A stretch of DNA of 33,551 nucleotides from Clostridia bacterium (GTDB lineage: Bacteria > Bacillota_A > Clostridia > Christensenellales > Aristaeellaceae), in the NCBI GenBank assembly GCA_017518705.1, contig JAFWUC010000023.1, positions 1 through 33,551 on the forward strand, written 5' to 3'. Below are positions 14,255 through 22,224 of the stretch, piece by piece. The translations under genes and the position numbers were made by a program. Each line of letters opens with the position of its first letter. The stretch's first letter is position 1. The notes below the pieces were generated by a model. That model was given only the letters and a program-made list of their open reading frames with translations. It was not told the origin of the DNA and searched no databases.

Positions 14255-15382
14255 CTACTTAGCCGGGGCGATGAGCACGGCGCAGGGCACAGCGCGAAAG
14301 CCGCTGTTTATGCCGTTGCCGTTGACCTGCCTGCCCTCTATGACCATGGTGGAAGAGGGGCCGCCGTCCAGGTTGAGGGCGCTCACCATGCCGAGCTCCA
14401 GGCAAAGCTGGGCCATGTCGCCGTAGCTGGCGCCGGGGCTGTCCGCGTCCCGCCCGTCGGCCACCAGAAGCACTATGGCGCCGTCGGCGTTCTGGCCGAT
14501 CACGGTGCGGGGGTTAAGGCCGGTGGCGGTGGGGTTGAAGTTCTGCACCAAACCGTCCTTTATGAGCAGGGGACCGAAGGCCACGCCGTCCCTGACGCCC
14601 ATTTCCTCCGCCTGTTTCCGGTTGAACACGCCCACCTGCAGGGAGCCGTCTTCGCACAGAAGCGCCATGGGGTAGGCGCCGGAAAACGCGGTCAGGAACC
14701 TGCCCTGGCTGGCGATGAAGCCCAGGGGGGAACCGCCGTTGCCGCTGCCGCCCTCGTCCTTGAAGGTGTTGCCGTTGACCGCCGCCACTGCGGAGTATTT
14801 TTCCGCGATCTCCTCGATCCTGAGGCCGTGCCTGAAGTATTCGTCGCCCACGCCCACGAACACCCGGGCGGGGTCAAACACCGTTAAGCAGTAGCACACG
14901 AACCTGTCGCGGTATATTTTTTCCAGCTTGAGGCCCTCGTCGGGGGCGGGAAGCAGCTCCGTTTCGCCGTTTCTGCTCAGGCGCAGGGTCTTTATCTTGG
15001 GATAGCCGCTCACGTCGTAGGTCACCGTGTAGTCAAGTTCATATGTACAGTCATCGGGCTCCCGGTAGGAGCACACGTATTTGCCCGTTATGCGCAGCTT
15101 AAGCTCGCTGCCCTCCTGGGAAAGCTCTTCCGCCGCCAGGTCCTCGAAGCGCGCGGTGCCCGCCTTCCAGCTGTTCCACAGGCTGTACAGGTACACGGTC
15201 TTGTACGCTTCCCCGTTCCATACAGTGGCGGACACGGCCCTATTGGCGTCCGTTTTGCCCACGATGAACATCATCACGGTCTTGAACTGTTCCAGGCACT
15301 TTTCGTTAAGCGCTGCGTCGCCCTGCGCTGCGAAAGACAGGACCAGGCACAGTATCAGGGACAGGCAGACAAGTTTTTTCAT
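14255..15382 (-). CDS. Secreted phosphodiester glycosidase (NAGPA/DUF2233 family)
   Basis: A 375-residue protein with a clear signal peptide (MKKLVCLSLILCLVLSFAAQG, cleavage near 20-24). The C-terminal half is the NAGPA domain, with ALNLDGGPSSTMVI near its end, the conserved aspartate-glycine-glycine motif of the family, and FGPLL and GLNPRTVIG before it. Known members include the mammalian uncovering enzyme, which hydrolyses GlcNAc-1-phosphate diesters, and bacterial envelope or spore proteins. A role in trimming phosphodiester-linked glycans at the cell surface is likely. The N-terminal 160 residues are not a domain I recognise. It is a paralogue of the next gene upstream (15496-16518). Confidence 0.87.
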   Translation of the reverse strand: MKKLVCLSLILCLVLSFAAQGDAALNEKCLEQFKTVMMFIVGKTDANRAVSATVWNGEAYKTVYLYSLWNSWKAGTARFEDLAAEELSQEGSELKLRITGKYVCSYREPDDCTYELDYTVTYDVSGYPKIKTLRLSRNGETELLPAPDEGLKLEKIYRDRFVCYCLTVFDPARVFVGVGDEYFRHGLRIEEIAEKYSAVAAVNGNTFKDEGGSGNGGSPLGFIASQGRFLTAFSGAYPMALLCEDGSLQVGVFNRKQAEEMGVRDGVAFGPLLIKDGLVQNFNPTATGLNPRTVIGQNADGAIVLLVADGRDADSPGASYGDMAQLCLELGMVSALNLDGGPSSTMVIEGRQVNGNGINSGFRAVPCAVLIAPAK

Positions 15383-15455
15383 TTCGGGACCTCACGATAA
15401 AAGCGGTAATGGATAAGCATTTTAGGAACAAAGCGCCTGTGCGGCTGTTAACGAA

Positions 15456-15473
15456 AAGCGCCGAAAGGCGCTT
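15456..15473 (-). terminator. Terminator between the two phosphodiester glycosidase genes
   Basis: AAGCGCC-TTTC-GGCGCTT on the minus strand is followed by TTCG. The 7-bp stem has a short T-run, so some readthrough into the second paralogue is possible. Confidence 0.5.
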
Positions 15474-15495
15474 CTCAAAACCTGTGGCGGAACGA

Positions 15496-16518
15496 TCAGT
15501 CTTTCGGCGCTACCAGCACGGCGCAGGGCAGGGAGCGGGTGCCGGTTATGGCGGCGGTGCCGTTCACCCTTTCGCCGTTAAGGTACATGGCGGAGGAGGT
15601 GCCCCCGTCCAGGTTCAGCGCGTTCACCGCGCCGTATTTGAGCATTATGTCGATCTCGTCGCGGTATGTGGCGCCCAGGCTGTCCGTCTGGCGCCCGTCC
15701 AGCACAAGCAGCAGCACCGCGCCGTCCGCCCTCTGGCCGATGGCGGTGCGGGGATTTAAGCCGGAGGAGGCGGAGGTGACGTTCGCGGCTTCGCCGTTCA
15801 TCACCAGCACGGGCCCAAAGGACATCGCATCCCTTAGCATGAGCTCCCGGGCTTCCTCGGTGGTGAAATCGCCCACCCTCAGCACGTTGTTCTGGTCGAA
15901 GCCGGCACAGGCGTAGCGGGCGGACGCGTTGTGGAACAGCCTGTCACGGGAGATGACCAGCCCCAGCGGGACGGAGCCGTTGCCCCTGCCGCCCTCGTCC
16001 TCAAAGCCGTTGGCGTTCACTCCCGCAACCGCGCCGTAGCGGGCGACAATGTTTTCCAGCCGGTCGGACTTGCCGGGATTGTCCCCGGGGGTGCCCACGT
16101 AAACGCGGGAGGGGTCCTTGACTATCAGCAGGTAGCCCTTGTAGGTCTTGCCCCTTAAGCGGATAAGCTCCAGGTCCTGACTGTCCCCGGTCTCAGCCGC
16201 GTCGGGCGCGGGCACGGAGATCAGGGACAGGTCCATCTCTTCCGAGGGGGGCGCGACCCTGCTTTCGGCGACTATCTCGTTCACCCGCTCCTGACCCAGG
16301 AAAATGACCGGCACGAACTTAAGGGCGCTGGTCTCCGTGAGCGTCAGGGTCATGAGCCGGGACGCGGCGGGAGACGGGCCCAGGAAGATGCGGTACATCA
16401 GCACGGTGAGCGCCAGCGCCGCGGCCAGTATCAAAGTGAGCAGCCGGGAAAGCAGGTGCAGGCAGGTGCCCTTCCGCCATTCCCGGCGCAGAAGTTTTTG
16501 GGTGGAAGCAGGCTTCAT
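15496..16518 (-). CDS. Membrane-anchored phosphodiester glycosidase (NAGPA/DUF2233 family)
   Basis: A 340-residue paralogue of the product at 14255-15382. It has a basic cytoplasmic start, one membrane helix (about 22-43) with no clear signal peptidase site, and an external NAGPA domain. It shares GVNANGFEDEGGRGNG, SFGPVLVMNG, GLNPRTAIG and ALNLDGGTSSAMYL with the other copy. Family knowledge suggests hydrolysis of sugar-phosphodiester bonds at the envelope. It begins 20 bp after deoB without an obvious ribosome binding site, so it is probably translated as part of the deoB transcript. One copy anchored and one secreted suggests division of labour at the cell surface. Confidence 0.87.
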   Translation of the reverse strand: MKPASTQKLLRREWRKGTCLHLLSRLLTLILAAALALTVLMYRIFLGPSPAASRLMTLTLTETSALKFVPVIFLGQERVNEIVAESRVAPPSEEMDLSLISVPAPDAAETGDSQDLELIRLRGKTYKGYLLIVKDPSRVYVGTPGDNPGKSDRLENIVARYGAVAGVNANGFEDEGGRGNGSVPLGLVISRDRLFHNASARYACAGFDQNNVLRVGDFTTEEARELMLRDAMSFGPVLVMNGEAANVTSASSGLNPRTAIGQRADGAVLLLVLDGRQTDSLGATYRDEIDIMLKYGAVNALNLDGGTSSAMYLNGERVNGTAAITGTRSLPCAVLVAPKD

Positions 16519-16538
16519 TCAGGCTATTTCCGCTGTTT

Positions 16539-17711
16539 TCAGTCTATTTTGATGTCGCTGTAGAAGGAGGTGCCGTCCAGGCTGTTTTCCACGCCCAGCA
16601 TGTCCAGGGCGGTCTTGGCGGCGTCCGCGAAAGAGGTGCGGGTGCCCAGGTCTATGCCCTCCTCGATGGGCAGGCCCCACACAAGCAGCGGCACTTCCTC
16701 GCGGGTGTGGTCGGTGCCCTTGAAGGTGGGATCGCAGCCGTGGTCGGCGGAAAGCATCATCACGCCGTCGTCGCCCAGGGCGCCCATCAGGTCGGGAATG
16801 AAGGAATCGAAGGCTTCCAGGCTCTCCGCGAAGCCGTCGACGTCGCGCCTGTGGCCGTACAGCGCGTCCGTGTCCACCAGGTTCACGAAGCACATGCCCT
16901 TCCAATTGGGCTTTCGGATGGCCTTTAACGTGGCCAGTATGCACGCGTCGTTGCCGGCGGCGTGGTCGGAGAAGGTGAGGCCCCTGTGGTTGAATATGTC
17001 CTCGATCTTGCCGATGCCGATCACGTCGTAGCGCGCCTTCTTGAGCACGTCCAGCATGGTGTCGCCGAAGGGATCCACGGAGAAGTCGCGGCGGTTGCCG
17101 GTCCTTACGTAGGCGCCGCTGGTGCCGATGAAGGGGCGGGCGATTACGCGGCCCACCGCGTGCTCACCGGTCAGTATGCGCCGGGCGATGCGGCAGATGT
17201 GGTAGAGCTCCAGCGGGGGAATGACGTCCTCGTGCGCGGCGATCTGGAACACGCTGTCGGCGGAGGTGTAAACTATGGGCTTGCCGGTCACGTAATGCTC
17301 GTCGCCCAGCTCCTTGATTATCTCGGTGCCGCTGGCGGGCTTGTTGCCGATCACCTCAAGGCCGGTCTCCCTTTTAAACGCCTCGATAATCTCCGGCGGG
17401 AAGCCGTTGGGGTAGGTGGGGAAGGGGGTCTTAAGCGTCAGGCCCGCCAGTTCCCAGTGGCCGGAGGTGGTGTCCTTGCCCACGGCCTTTTCGCGCATGC
17501 GGCCATAGCAGCCGATGGGTACGTCGTCGTTTTTGAAACCGAGTATGTTGCCCAGTCCCAGTTCCATAAGGTTGGGGATGTCGGGATTCTTTTTTTCGAT
17601 AACGTGCAGGAGCGTATTGGCACCTTCGTCGCCGTATTTCGCCGCGTCCGGGGCGTTGCCCACACCGCAGCCGTCCAGCACGATGTGAAGGATCTTATTT
17701 ATTTTGGGCAT
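16539..17711 (-). CDS. deoB: Phosphopentomutase
   Basis: A 390-residue cytoplasmic enzyme of the alkaline phosphatase/iPGM superfamily that interconverts ribose-1-phosphate and ribose-5-phosphate (and the deoxy forms) in nucleoside salvage. The N-terminal VLDGCGVGNAPDA holds metal ligand D13. KDTTSGHWE (79-87) is the active-site loop with the phosphorylated threonine position, and SADHGCDPTFKGTDHTREE near the end supplies the other metal ligands. Length matches the family. The ATG has a near-perfect AGGAGG site 6 nt upstream and its own promoter. No other deo gene (deoC, deoD, pdp) is in the window. Instead two envelope phosphodiester glycosidases follow. Confidence 0.97.
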   Translation of the reverse strand: MPKINKILHIVLDGCGVGNAPDAAKYGDEGANTLLHVIEKKNPDIPNLMELGLGNILGFKNDDVPIGCYGRMREKAVGKDTTSGHWELAGLTLKTPFPTYPNGFPPEIIEAFKRETGLEVIGNKPASGTEIIKELGDEHYVTGKPIVYTSADSVFQIAAHEDVIPPLELYHICRIARRILTGEHAVGRVIARPFIGTSGAYVRTGNRRDFSVDPFGDTMLDVLKKARYDVIGIGKIEDIFNHRGLTFSDHAAGNDACILATLKAIRKPNWKGMCFVNLVDTDALYGHRRDVDGFAESLEAFDSFIPDLMGALGDDGVMMLSADHGCDPTFKGTDHTREEVPLLVWGLPIEEGIDLGTRTSFADAAKTALDMLGVENSLDGTSFYSDIKID

Positions 17712-17745
17712 AGCTAACCTCCTATAACCCTGAATATTCTATATA

Positions 17746-17774
17746 ATTCTACACACGGGTGCCGCTTCCTGCAA
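17746..17774 (-). promoter_or_regulatory. Promoter of deoB
   Basis: On the minus strand: TTGCAG (17769-17774), a 17-bp spacer and TAGAAT (17746-17751), in an AT-rich pocket of an otherwise GC-rich region. Confidence 0.55.
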
Positions 17775-17807
17775 CATAATTACCTTTAATTATATATGAA
17801 ATAATAT

Positions 17808-17848
17808 AAATAAAGCGCCCCGGGTCCGCTGTGTACGGACGGGGGCGC
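17808..17848 (-). terminator. Terminator of the buk-pta transcript
   Basis: On the minus strand the outer arms GCGCCCC/GGGGCGC (17815-17821 with 17842-17848) and inner arms GTCCG/CGGAC (17824-17828 with 17836-17840) form a long stem followed by TTTATTT. Confidence 0.8.
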
Positions 17849-17882
17849 GTGTATCCGCTTTGAAACGCCGGGGCGCGGGCCC

Positions 17883-18881
17883 TTATGCGTTCTGCGCCTG
17901 CACCGCGGTCAGCGCGACGGTGGTGACTATGTCGTCCACGCTGCAGCCGCGGCTCAGGTCGTTGCAGGGCCTGGCAAGCCCCTGCAGCACCGCGCAGGCT
18001 TTGGCGCCGCCTAGGCGCTCGGTGATCTTGTAGCCGATGTTGCCCGCCTGCAGGTCGGGGAACACCAGGACGTTGGCGCGTCCCGCCACGGGGCTGCCCT
18101 TGGCTTTGCTGGCGCCGATCTCGGGTATTATGGCGGCGTCGAACTGCATTTCGCCGTCCAGCGTGAGTTCGGGCGCCATTTCATGGGCGATGGACACCGC
18201 CTGCTGCACCTTGCTGACCAGCTCGTGCTTCGCGCTGCCCTTGGTGGAAAAGCTTAACAGCGCCACGCGGGGCTCCTCTATGCCGCACAGCGTGCGCGCG
18301 GTGTCGGCGGCGCACACGGCGATGGAGGCGAGTTCCTCGGCGGTGGGGCAGGGCATGACCACGCAGTCGCTGTACACCAGCAGGCCGTCCCAGCCGATGG
18401 CGGGATTGGGCAGTTCCATGAGGAAACTGGAGGACACCACCTTTATGCCCGGCTTGGTCCTGATTATCTGCAGGGCGGGCCTCAGCATGTCGCCCGTGGT
18501 GTGCATCGCGCCGGACACCAGGCCGTCCGCGTCGCCCAGCTTGACCATCATTATGCCGTAATACATGGGGTCGCGGGCAAGAGCCAGCGCCTCTTCCGGG
18601 GTGACGCCCTTGTTCTTGCGCAGCTCGTACAGCGCGTCCGCGTAGCGTTTGAGGTCCGGGCTTGTCCCGGGATCGACGCACTGTATGCCGCTTATGTCAG
18701 CGCCGTTTTCACTGGCGGAAGCACGTATCTTTTCGATATTGCCCAGCAGCACCGGGCGGGCGATGCCCTCGTCGCGAATGATCGCCGCCGCCCTGACGGT
18801 GCGCTTTTCGTCGCCCTCGGGCAGCACTATGGTCTTGACGCACGCGCGCGCCTTTGCCTTTACGCCTTCGATAATGCTCAT
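17883..18881 (-). CDS. pta: Phosphate acetyltransferase
   Basis: A 332-residue cytoplasmic enzyme that interconverts acetyl-CoA and acetyl-phosphate. The C-terminal signature is intact: [26 protein letters not shown], then [16 protein letters not shown]. The closing [18 protein letters not shown] is typical of the short, single-domain Pta and not of phosphate butyryltransferase. It follows the butyrate kinase gene by 26 bp with an AAGGAG site of its own, so the two form an operon. Pairing Pta with a butyrate-type kinase, not acetate kinase, is unusual. The kinase may accept acetate, or Pta may accept propionyl- or butyryl-CoA to some degree. Confidence 0.94.
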   Translation of the reverse strand: MSIIEGVKAKARACVKTIVLPEGDEKRTVRAAAIIRDEGIARPVLLGNIEKIRASASENGADISGIQCVDPGTSPDLKRYADALYELRKNKGVTPEEALALARDPMYYGIMMVKLGDADGLVSGAMHTTGDMLRPALQIIRTKPGIKVVSSSFLMELPNPAIGWDGLLVYSDCVVMPCPTAEELASIAVCAADTARTLCGIEEPRVALLSFSTKGSAKHELVSKVQQAVSIAHEMAPELTLDGEMQFDAAIIPEIGASKAKGSPVAGRANVLVFPDLQAGNIGYKITERLGGAKACAVLQGLARPCNDLSRGCSVDDIVTTVALTAVQAQNA

Positions 18882-18907
18882 TTCTGCGCTCCTTTATCTG
18901 ATCCGGA

Positions 18908-20029
18908 TCAAAGTCCGATGTCGCCGAAGCCTTCCCACACGGGTCTGCCCGCGTAGGTGAGTATCTCGCTTTCGCCCTTAAGCGCCATAAGCACGCTGAG
19001 CGCCAGCGCCTCCTGTTCCATCTCGCCGGGGTACACGCTTACCGGCGCGATCCAGCCGCAGCGCTCCTCTATGCCCCGCTTTATGTCGTCAAAGCGCATG
19101 AGCCCGCCGGTCAGGAGGATGCCGTCCACCTTTCCCCTGAGCACGCAGCTCATTTCGCCTATCTGCTTGCAGATCTGGTAGATCATGGTGTTCCACACGA
19201 GCGTTGCCTTGCGGTCGCCCGCCTCCACCTTAGAGTGGATGAGGTCGCTGTCCGCGGTGCCGAACAGGCTAACGAAGCCGCCCGCGCGGGAGCACATGAG
19301 CCGCGCCTGCCTGACAGAGGTCTTTTCGATGTAATCCAGAAGCGAGAGCACGGGCACGGAGCCTATGCGGGTGGGAGTGAAGGCGCCTTCGCCGTCGGCG
19401 CCCATGTTGCCGTCCACCATGCGCCCCTTTTCGTGGGCGCTCACGGTGATGCCGCCGTCTATGTGGGCGACTATGAAGTTGCAGTCCTCATACTTCCTGC
19501 CCAGCTTCTCGGCGTGGAACTGCGCCACCGCCTTCTGGTTGAGCACGTGGGAATGGGACACGCGGTACACACCCTTTATGCCCGTGAGCCTCGCAAGCTC
19601 GCCGTACTCGTCCACGTTGGTGGGGTTGAGGGTGTAGGCGCCCTTGCCGTATTCCGTGGCGAAGCGCCACGCCAGCATCACGCCCAGCTTCGCGGGGTGT
19701 TCGCTGCCGCCCACCGCCCTGACCGTGTCGTCGTACAGTTTTTCGTCCACGCGGGTGACGCCGCCGGGCTGGGTGCAGGCGCTGCCGCCGCGCCCCACGA
19801 ACACGTCGATCTCCTCAGGCTTTACGCCGTGACGCTTAAGCATATCCAGTATCACGCCGTAACGGAAGGGCATCTGGTCGTTGACGTGGTGGTATTTGAG
19901 CAGCTCCGGCGCGTCGTGGAACAGGCTTTCCTCGAACACGGACGTTTCGTTTTCGAAAAGGCTCACCTTGGTGGAGGTGGAACCGGGGTTGATAACCAGT
20001 ATCTTCATGGGCTTTTCGTCGACGGGCAT
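18908..20029 (-). CDS. buk: Butyrate kinase family carboxylate kinase
   Basis: A 373-residue ASKHA-fold kinase that makes ATP from acyl-phosphate. The start KILVINPGSTSTKVSL (residues 9-24), GRGGSACTQPGG, HVLNQKA, AHIDGGITVSAH and DGILLTGGLM follow butyrate kinase and not acetate kinase, whose opening reads NAGSSSLK. Natural substrates in the family include butyrate, isobutyrate and branched-chain acids. ATG 20029 is preferred over an in-frame ATG seven codons on because GGAGG at 20038-20042 is 8 nt away. That site is one arm of an 11-bp perfect inverted repeat, so translation may be controlled. It is first in the operon with pta. Confidence 0.92.
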   Translation of the reverse strand: MPVDEKPMKILVINPGSTSTKVSLFENETSVFEESLFHDAPELLKYHHVNDQMPFRYGVILDMLKRHGVKPEEIDVFVGRGGSACTQPGGVTRVDEKLYDDTVRAVGGSEHPAKLGVMLAWRFATEYGKGAYTLNPTNVDEYGELARLTGIKGVYRVSHSHVLNQKAVAQFHAEKLGRKYEDCNFIVAHIDGGITVSAHEKGRMVDGNMGADGEGAFTPTRIGSVPVLSLLDYIEKTSVRQARLMCSRAGGFVSLFGTADSDLIHSKVEAGDRKATLVWNTMIYQICKQIGEMSCVLRGKVDGILLTGGLMRFDDIKRGIEERCGWIAPVSVYPGEMEQEALALSVLMALKGESEILTYAGRPVWEGFGDIGL

Positions 20030-20031
20030 AT

Positions 20032-20064
20032 AAAATACCTCCGCAGGAATATGGGAGGTATTTT
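20032..20064 (-). promoter_or_regulatory. Dyad spanning the buk -10 region and ribosome binding site
   Basis: A perfect 11-bp inverted repeat AAAATACCTCC/GGAGGTATTTT (20032-20042 with 20054-20064) separated by 11 nt. On the minus strand the first arm overlaps the -10 hexamer and the second contains the buk GGAGG. The predicted transcription start (about 20053) falls just after the first arm. Confidence 0.7.
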
Positions 20065-20088
20065 AGAACAGGGAGGTTAAGTTTTCAA
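20060..20088 (-). promoter_or_regulatory. Promoter of buk-pta
   Basis: On the minus strand: TTGAAA (20083-20088), a 17-bp spacer and TAAAAT (20060-20065). The -10 lies inside the dyad described at 20032-20064. Confidence 0.65.
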
Positions 20089-20128
20089 GATTTCCGGGCG
20101 GAAAATTCCGCCGCGGGGGGACGGGCGG

Positions 20129-20845
20129 CTATATTTTTATGCCGTCCAGCATCTCGCCCACCTTGCCGCGGATCACCAGCCGGGCGCGGGAGTCGGCGGG
20201 GGTGGGGTCCCGGTTTATGAGGATCAGGTCCCTGCCGCGGAAATAGTCCAGAAAACCCGCCGCGGGGTACACGCTGAGGCTCGTGCCCGCGACTATCAGC
20301 GTGTCGGCGGAGGAGATCTCCCTCAGGGCGCCGGTCACGGTGGCATTGTCCAGCCCTTCCTCGTACAGCACCACGTCCGGCTTGACCACGCCGCCGCACT
20401 CGCACCTGGGCACGCCCTTCGAATCCCTGACAAAGTCGGAGGTAAAGAACCTGCCGCAGTCCATGCAGTAATTGCGGTGCACGCTGCCGTGCAGTTCGAA
20501 CACGTTTTTGCTGCCTGCCGCCTGGTGCAGCCCGTCGATGTTCTGGGTGACCACGGCGGAAAGCTTGCCCGCTTTTTCCATTTCCGCCAGTTTCAGGTGC
20601 GCCTTGTTGGGCTTCACGCCCTGGGGCAGCAGCTTGTCGCGGTAAAACTCGAAGAACTCCGCGGGATGGGTGTCGAAAAAGCTCCTCGAGAGCATGACCT
20701 CCGGGGGATACTTGTACTTCTGGCGGTACAGACCGTCCTCGGAGCGGAAGTCGGGGATGCCGCTTTCGGTGGACACGCCCGCGCCGCCGAAAAACACCAC
20801 GCGGCGGGAAGCGTCGATTATCTTCTGCAGGGCTTGTATGGACAT
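20129..20845 (-). CDS. cobB: Sir2-family NAD-dependent protein deacylase
   Basis: A 238-residue sirtuin that removes acyl groups from lysines using NAD. It shows [15 protein letters not shown] (21-35), QNID (101-104), the catalytic histidine in ELHGS (H119), and four zinc cysteines C127, C130, C148 and C150. I chose ATG 20845, with AAGGAG about 8 nt upstream. A longer reading begins in the GGTC heptad repeat and adds MTTDQKELT, which is repeat sequence and has no ribosome binding site. It lies upstream of buk-pta in the same direction. Acetyl-phosphate, the Pta product, is a chemical acetyl donor for lysines, so a functional link is plausible but inferred. Confidence 0.94.
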   Translation of the reverse strand: MSIQALQKIIDASRRVVFFGGAGVSTESGIPDFRSEDGLYRQKYKYPPEVMLSRSFFDTHPAEFFEFYRDKLLPQGVKPNKAHLKLAEMEKAGKLSAVVTQNIDGLHQAAGSKNVFELHGSVHRNYCMDCGRFFTSDFVRDSKGVPRCECGGVVKPDVVLYEEGLDNATVTGALREISSADTLIVAGTSLSVYPAAGFLDYFRGRDLILINRDPTPADSRARLVIRGKVGEMLDGIKI

Positions 20846-20859
20846 GGTGAGCTCCTTTT

Positions 20860-21085
20860 GGTCGGTGGTCATTGGTCGATGGTCGTTGGTCGGTGGTCAT
20901 TGGTCATTGGTCGGTGGTCGGTGGTTGGTGGTATTTTGTGCGTCATCGCGAAGACGCGAACAAAGTGAGCGGCTGTGGCGATCCGTTATTTATTTGATGG
21001 GTTACGGATTGCCGCGCCTGCGGAACGCTCGCAGCTCTGGAAGTCCACTGGACTTCCATTCACTACTGCTCGCGCACAATGACGC
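20860..21085. repeat. Composite intergenic repeat, copy D
   Basis: Nearly fills the gap 20846-21122. It starts with ten GGTNNNT heptads in a row (20860-20929), the longest run in the window, directly against the sirtuin ribosome binding site. The palindrome follows, with outer GCGTCAT/ATGACGC (20940-20946 with 21079-21085) and inner GTGGCGATCCGT/ACGGATTGCCGC (20975-20986 with 21004-21015). The 55-bp module at 21021-21075 is embedded inside the palindrome. Confidence 0.86.
21021..21075. repeat. 55-bp hairpin module (second copy)
   Basis: The same length and frame as 4355-4409. The hairpin GGAAGTCC-ACT-GGACTTCC (21039-21057) differs from the other copy by compensatory changes at stem pairs 6 and 7 from the outside, with pairing kept throughout. 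Confidence 0.8.
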
Positions 21086-21122
21086 GAGCGGGGGAGCTGT
21101 TAACTGTTCCCGGGTGCGCAGG

Positions 21123-22184
21123 TCAGTTTATGAAGCCCAGGTCGCGGGCGGAGGGATAGCCGTACGCGCTGTCGGAGTTCTCTATCGCCCGGGTGACGGC
21201 TTCGCAGATCACTTCGCAGGCAAGCGTGCCGATCAGGTCCCGGTCGGCTGAAACTTCGCCCACGGACACGGCGTAAATGCTGTCACCGTCCGCGGAGGTG
21301 TGCACGGGGCTGATGCTCCGGGCGTAGCCGTCGTGACCCATGCCCGCGATCTTGCACAGCTCGGCTTTGTCGAAGGCGGCGTTGGTTATTATGACCGCCA
21401 GGGTGGTGTTGCCCGTAAACTTGTTTTCCACCGCCTGTATGCTTTGTTTCATCTGTTCGGGGGTACCCCTTAAGCCCAGTTTGTCTTCGGTGAGCAGTCC
21501 CGCGATCAGGCGCCCGGTCTTCCAGTCGCAAACGTCTCCCAGGGCGTTCACTACGACCACCGCGCCGATCTTGAGTTCGCCGATCTGCACGGCATAGCTG
21601 CCTATGCCGGACTTCATGCAGTAGTCCATGCCCAGCAGCTTGCCCACCGTGGCGCCGCAGCCGGCGCCGAAATTGCCGTCCTTATAGTTGGGCGCTTCAA
21701 AGGCGATGCGCGCCGCTTCGTAGCCCATGTCCCGGTCCGGGCGCACGAAGGGGTCGCCCACGGTCAGGTCGAAGATGTCGGACTGCGCCACAAGGGGCAC
21801 CTTGGTCACGCCCACGTCGTAGCCGTATCCCTGTTCTTCCAGGTATTCCATAACGCCGTTTGCCGCGCCCAGGCCGAAGGCGCTGCCGCCCGCAAGCACT
21901 ATGGCGTGGATGGTTTGGGCGGCCATAAGGGGATTGAGCAGCTGGCTCTCGCGGGAAGCGGGCCCGCCGCCCCTTACGTCCAGCCCCGCGCGCATGCCGT
22001 TTTCGGCTATGAACACGGTGAGCCCCGTGCCCGCAGAAGCGTTCTCGGTCTGGCCGATACGGATGCCTTCTATGTCTGTTATCGGTATCTCCCGCACGGC
22101 CGTTCCTCCTTCCGAAAACGCGGACGTGGTAAACATAAATGTGACTGCCAACAGCAGGGTGACGGCGCGGATAAATGCGTTCAT
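21123..22184 (-). CDS. Secreted P1-family (S58) peptidase
   Basis: A 353-residue Ntn-type hydrolase of the DmpA/BapA group, which self-cleaves and then acts as an aminopeptidase on small or beta-amino peptides. The probable autocleavage motif is TGNTTLAVIITNA (257-269), with T260 or T261 as new N-terminal nucleophile. IVLAGGSAFGLGAANG (95-110), NFGAGCGATVGK and PVHTSADGD are typical family blocks. The start is ATG 22184, with GGGAGG 7 nt upstream, which gives a clean signal peptide (MNAFIRAVTLLLAVTFMFTT, cleavage near 24). A longer reading upstream adds only a basic, uncharacteristic extension. Many family members are cytoplasmic, so secretion is notable. Confidence 0.9.
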   Translation of the reverse strand: MNAFIRAVTLLLAVTFMFTTSAFSEGGTAVREIPITDIEGIRIGQTENASAGTGLTVFIAENGMRAGLDVRGGGPASRESQLLNPLMAAQTIHAIVLAGGSAFGLGAANGVMEYLEEQGYGYDVGVTKVPLVAQSDIFDLTVGDPFVRPDRDMGYEAARIAFEAPNYKDGNFGAGCGATVGKLLGMDYCMKSGIGSYAVQIGELKIGAVVVVNALGDVCDWKTGRLIAGLLTEDKLGLRGTPEQMKQSIQAVENKFTGNTTLAVIITNAAFDKAELCKIAGMGHDGYARSISPVHTSADGDSIYAVSVGEVSADRDLIGTLACEVICEAVTRAIENSDSAYGYPSARDLGFIN

Positions 22185-22224
22185 ACTGCTCCCTCCCGGC
22201 GCACGCCGGCCTTTATACGGAAAC

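Noticed and set aside
20098..20113. GGCGGAAAATTCCGCC as a terminator of the sirtuin gene
   Set aside because: The two arms leave only two bases for a loop and no T-run follows. It lies just upstream of the buk promoter and could be a binding site, but there is no support beyond the symmetry.
20846..20872. N-terminal extension of the sirtuin (MTTDQKELT)
   Set aside because: It is translated GGTC repeat sequence without a ribosome binding site. The ATG at 20845 has AAGGAG.
20860..20929. Possible CRISPR or minisatellite array
   Set aside because: The units are only 7 bp with no spacers and no cas genes. They fit short tandem heptad repeats also seen at three other sites.
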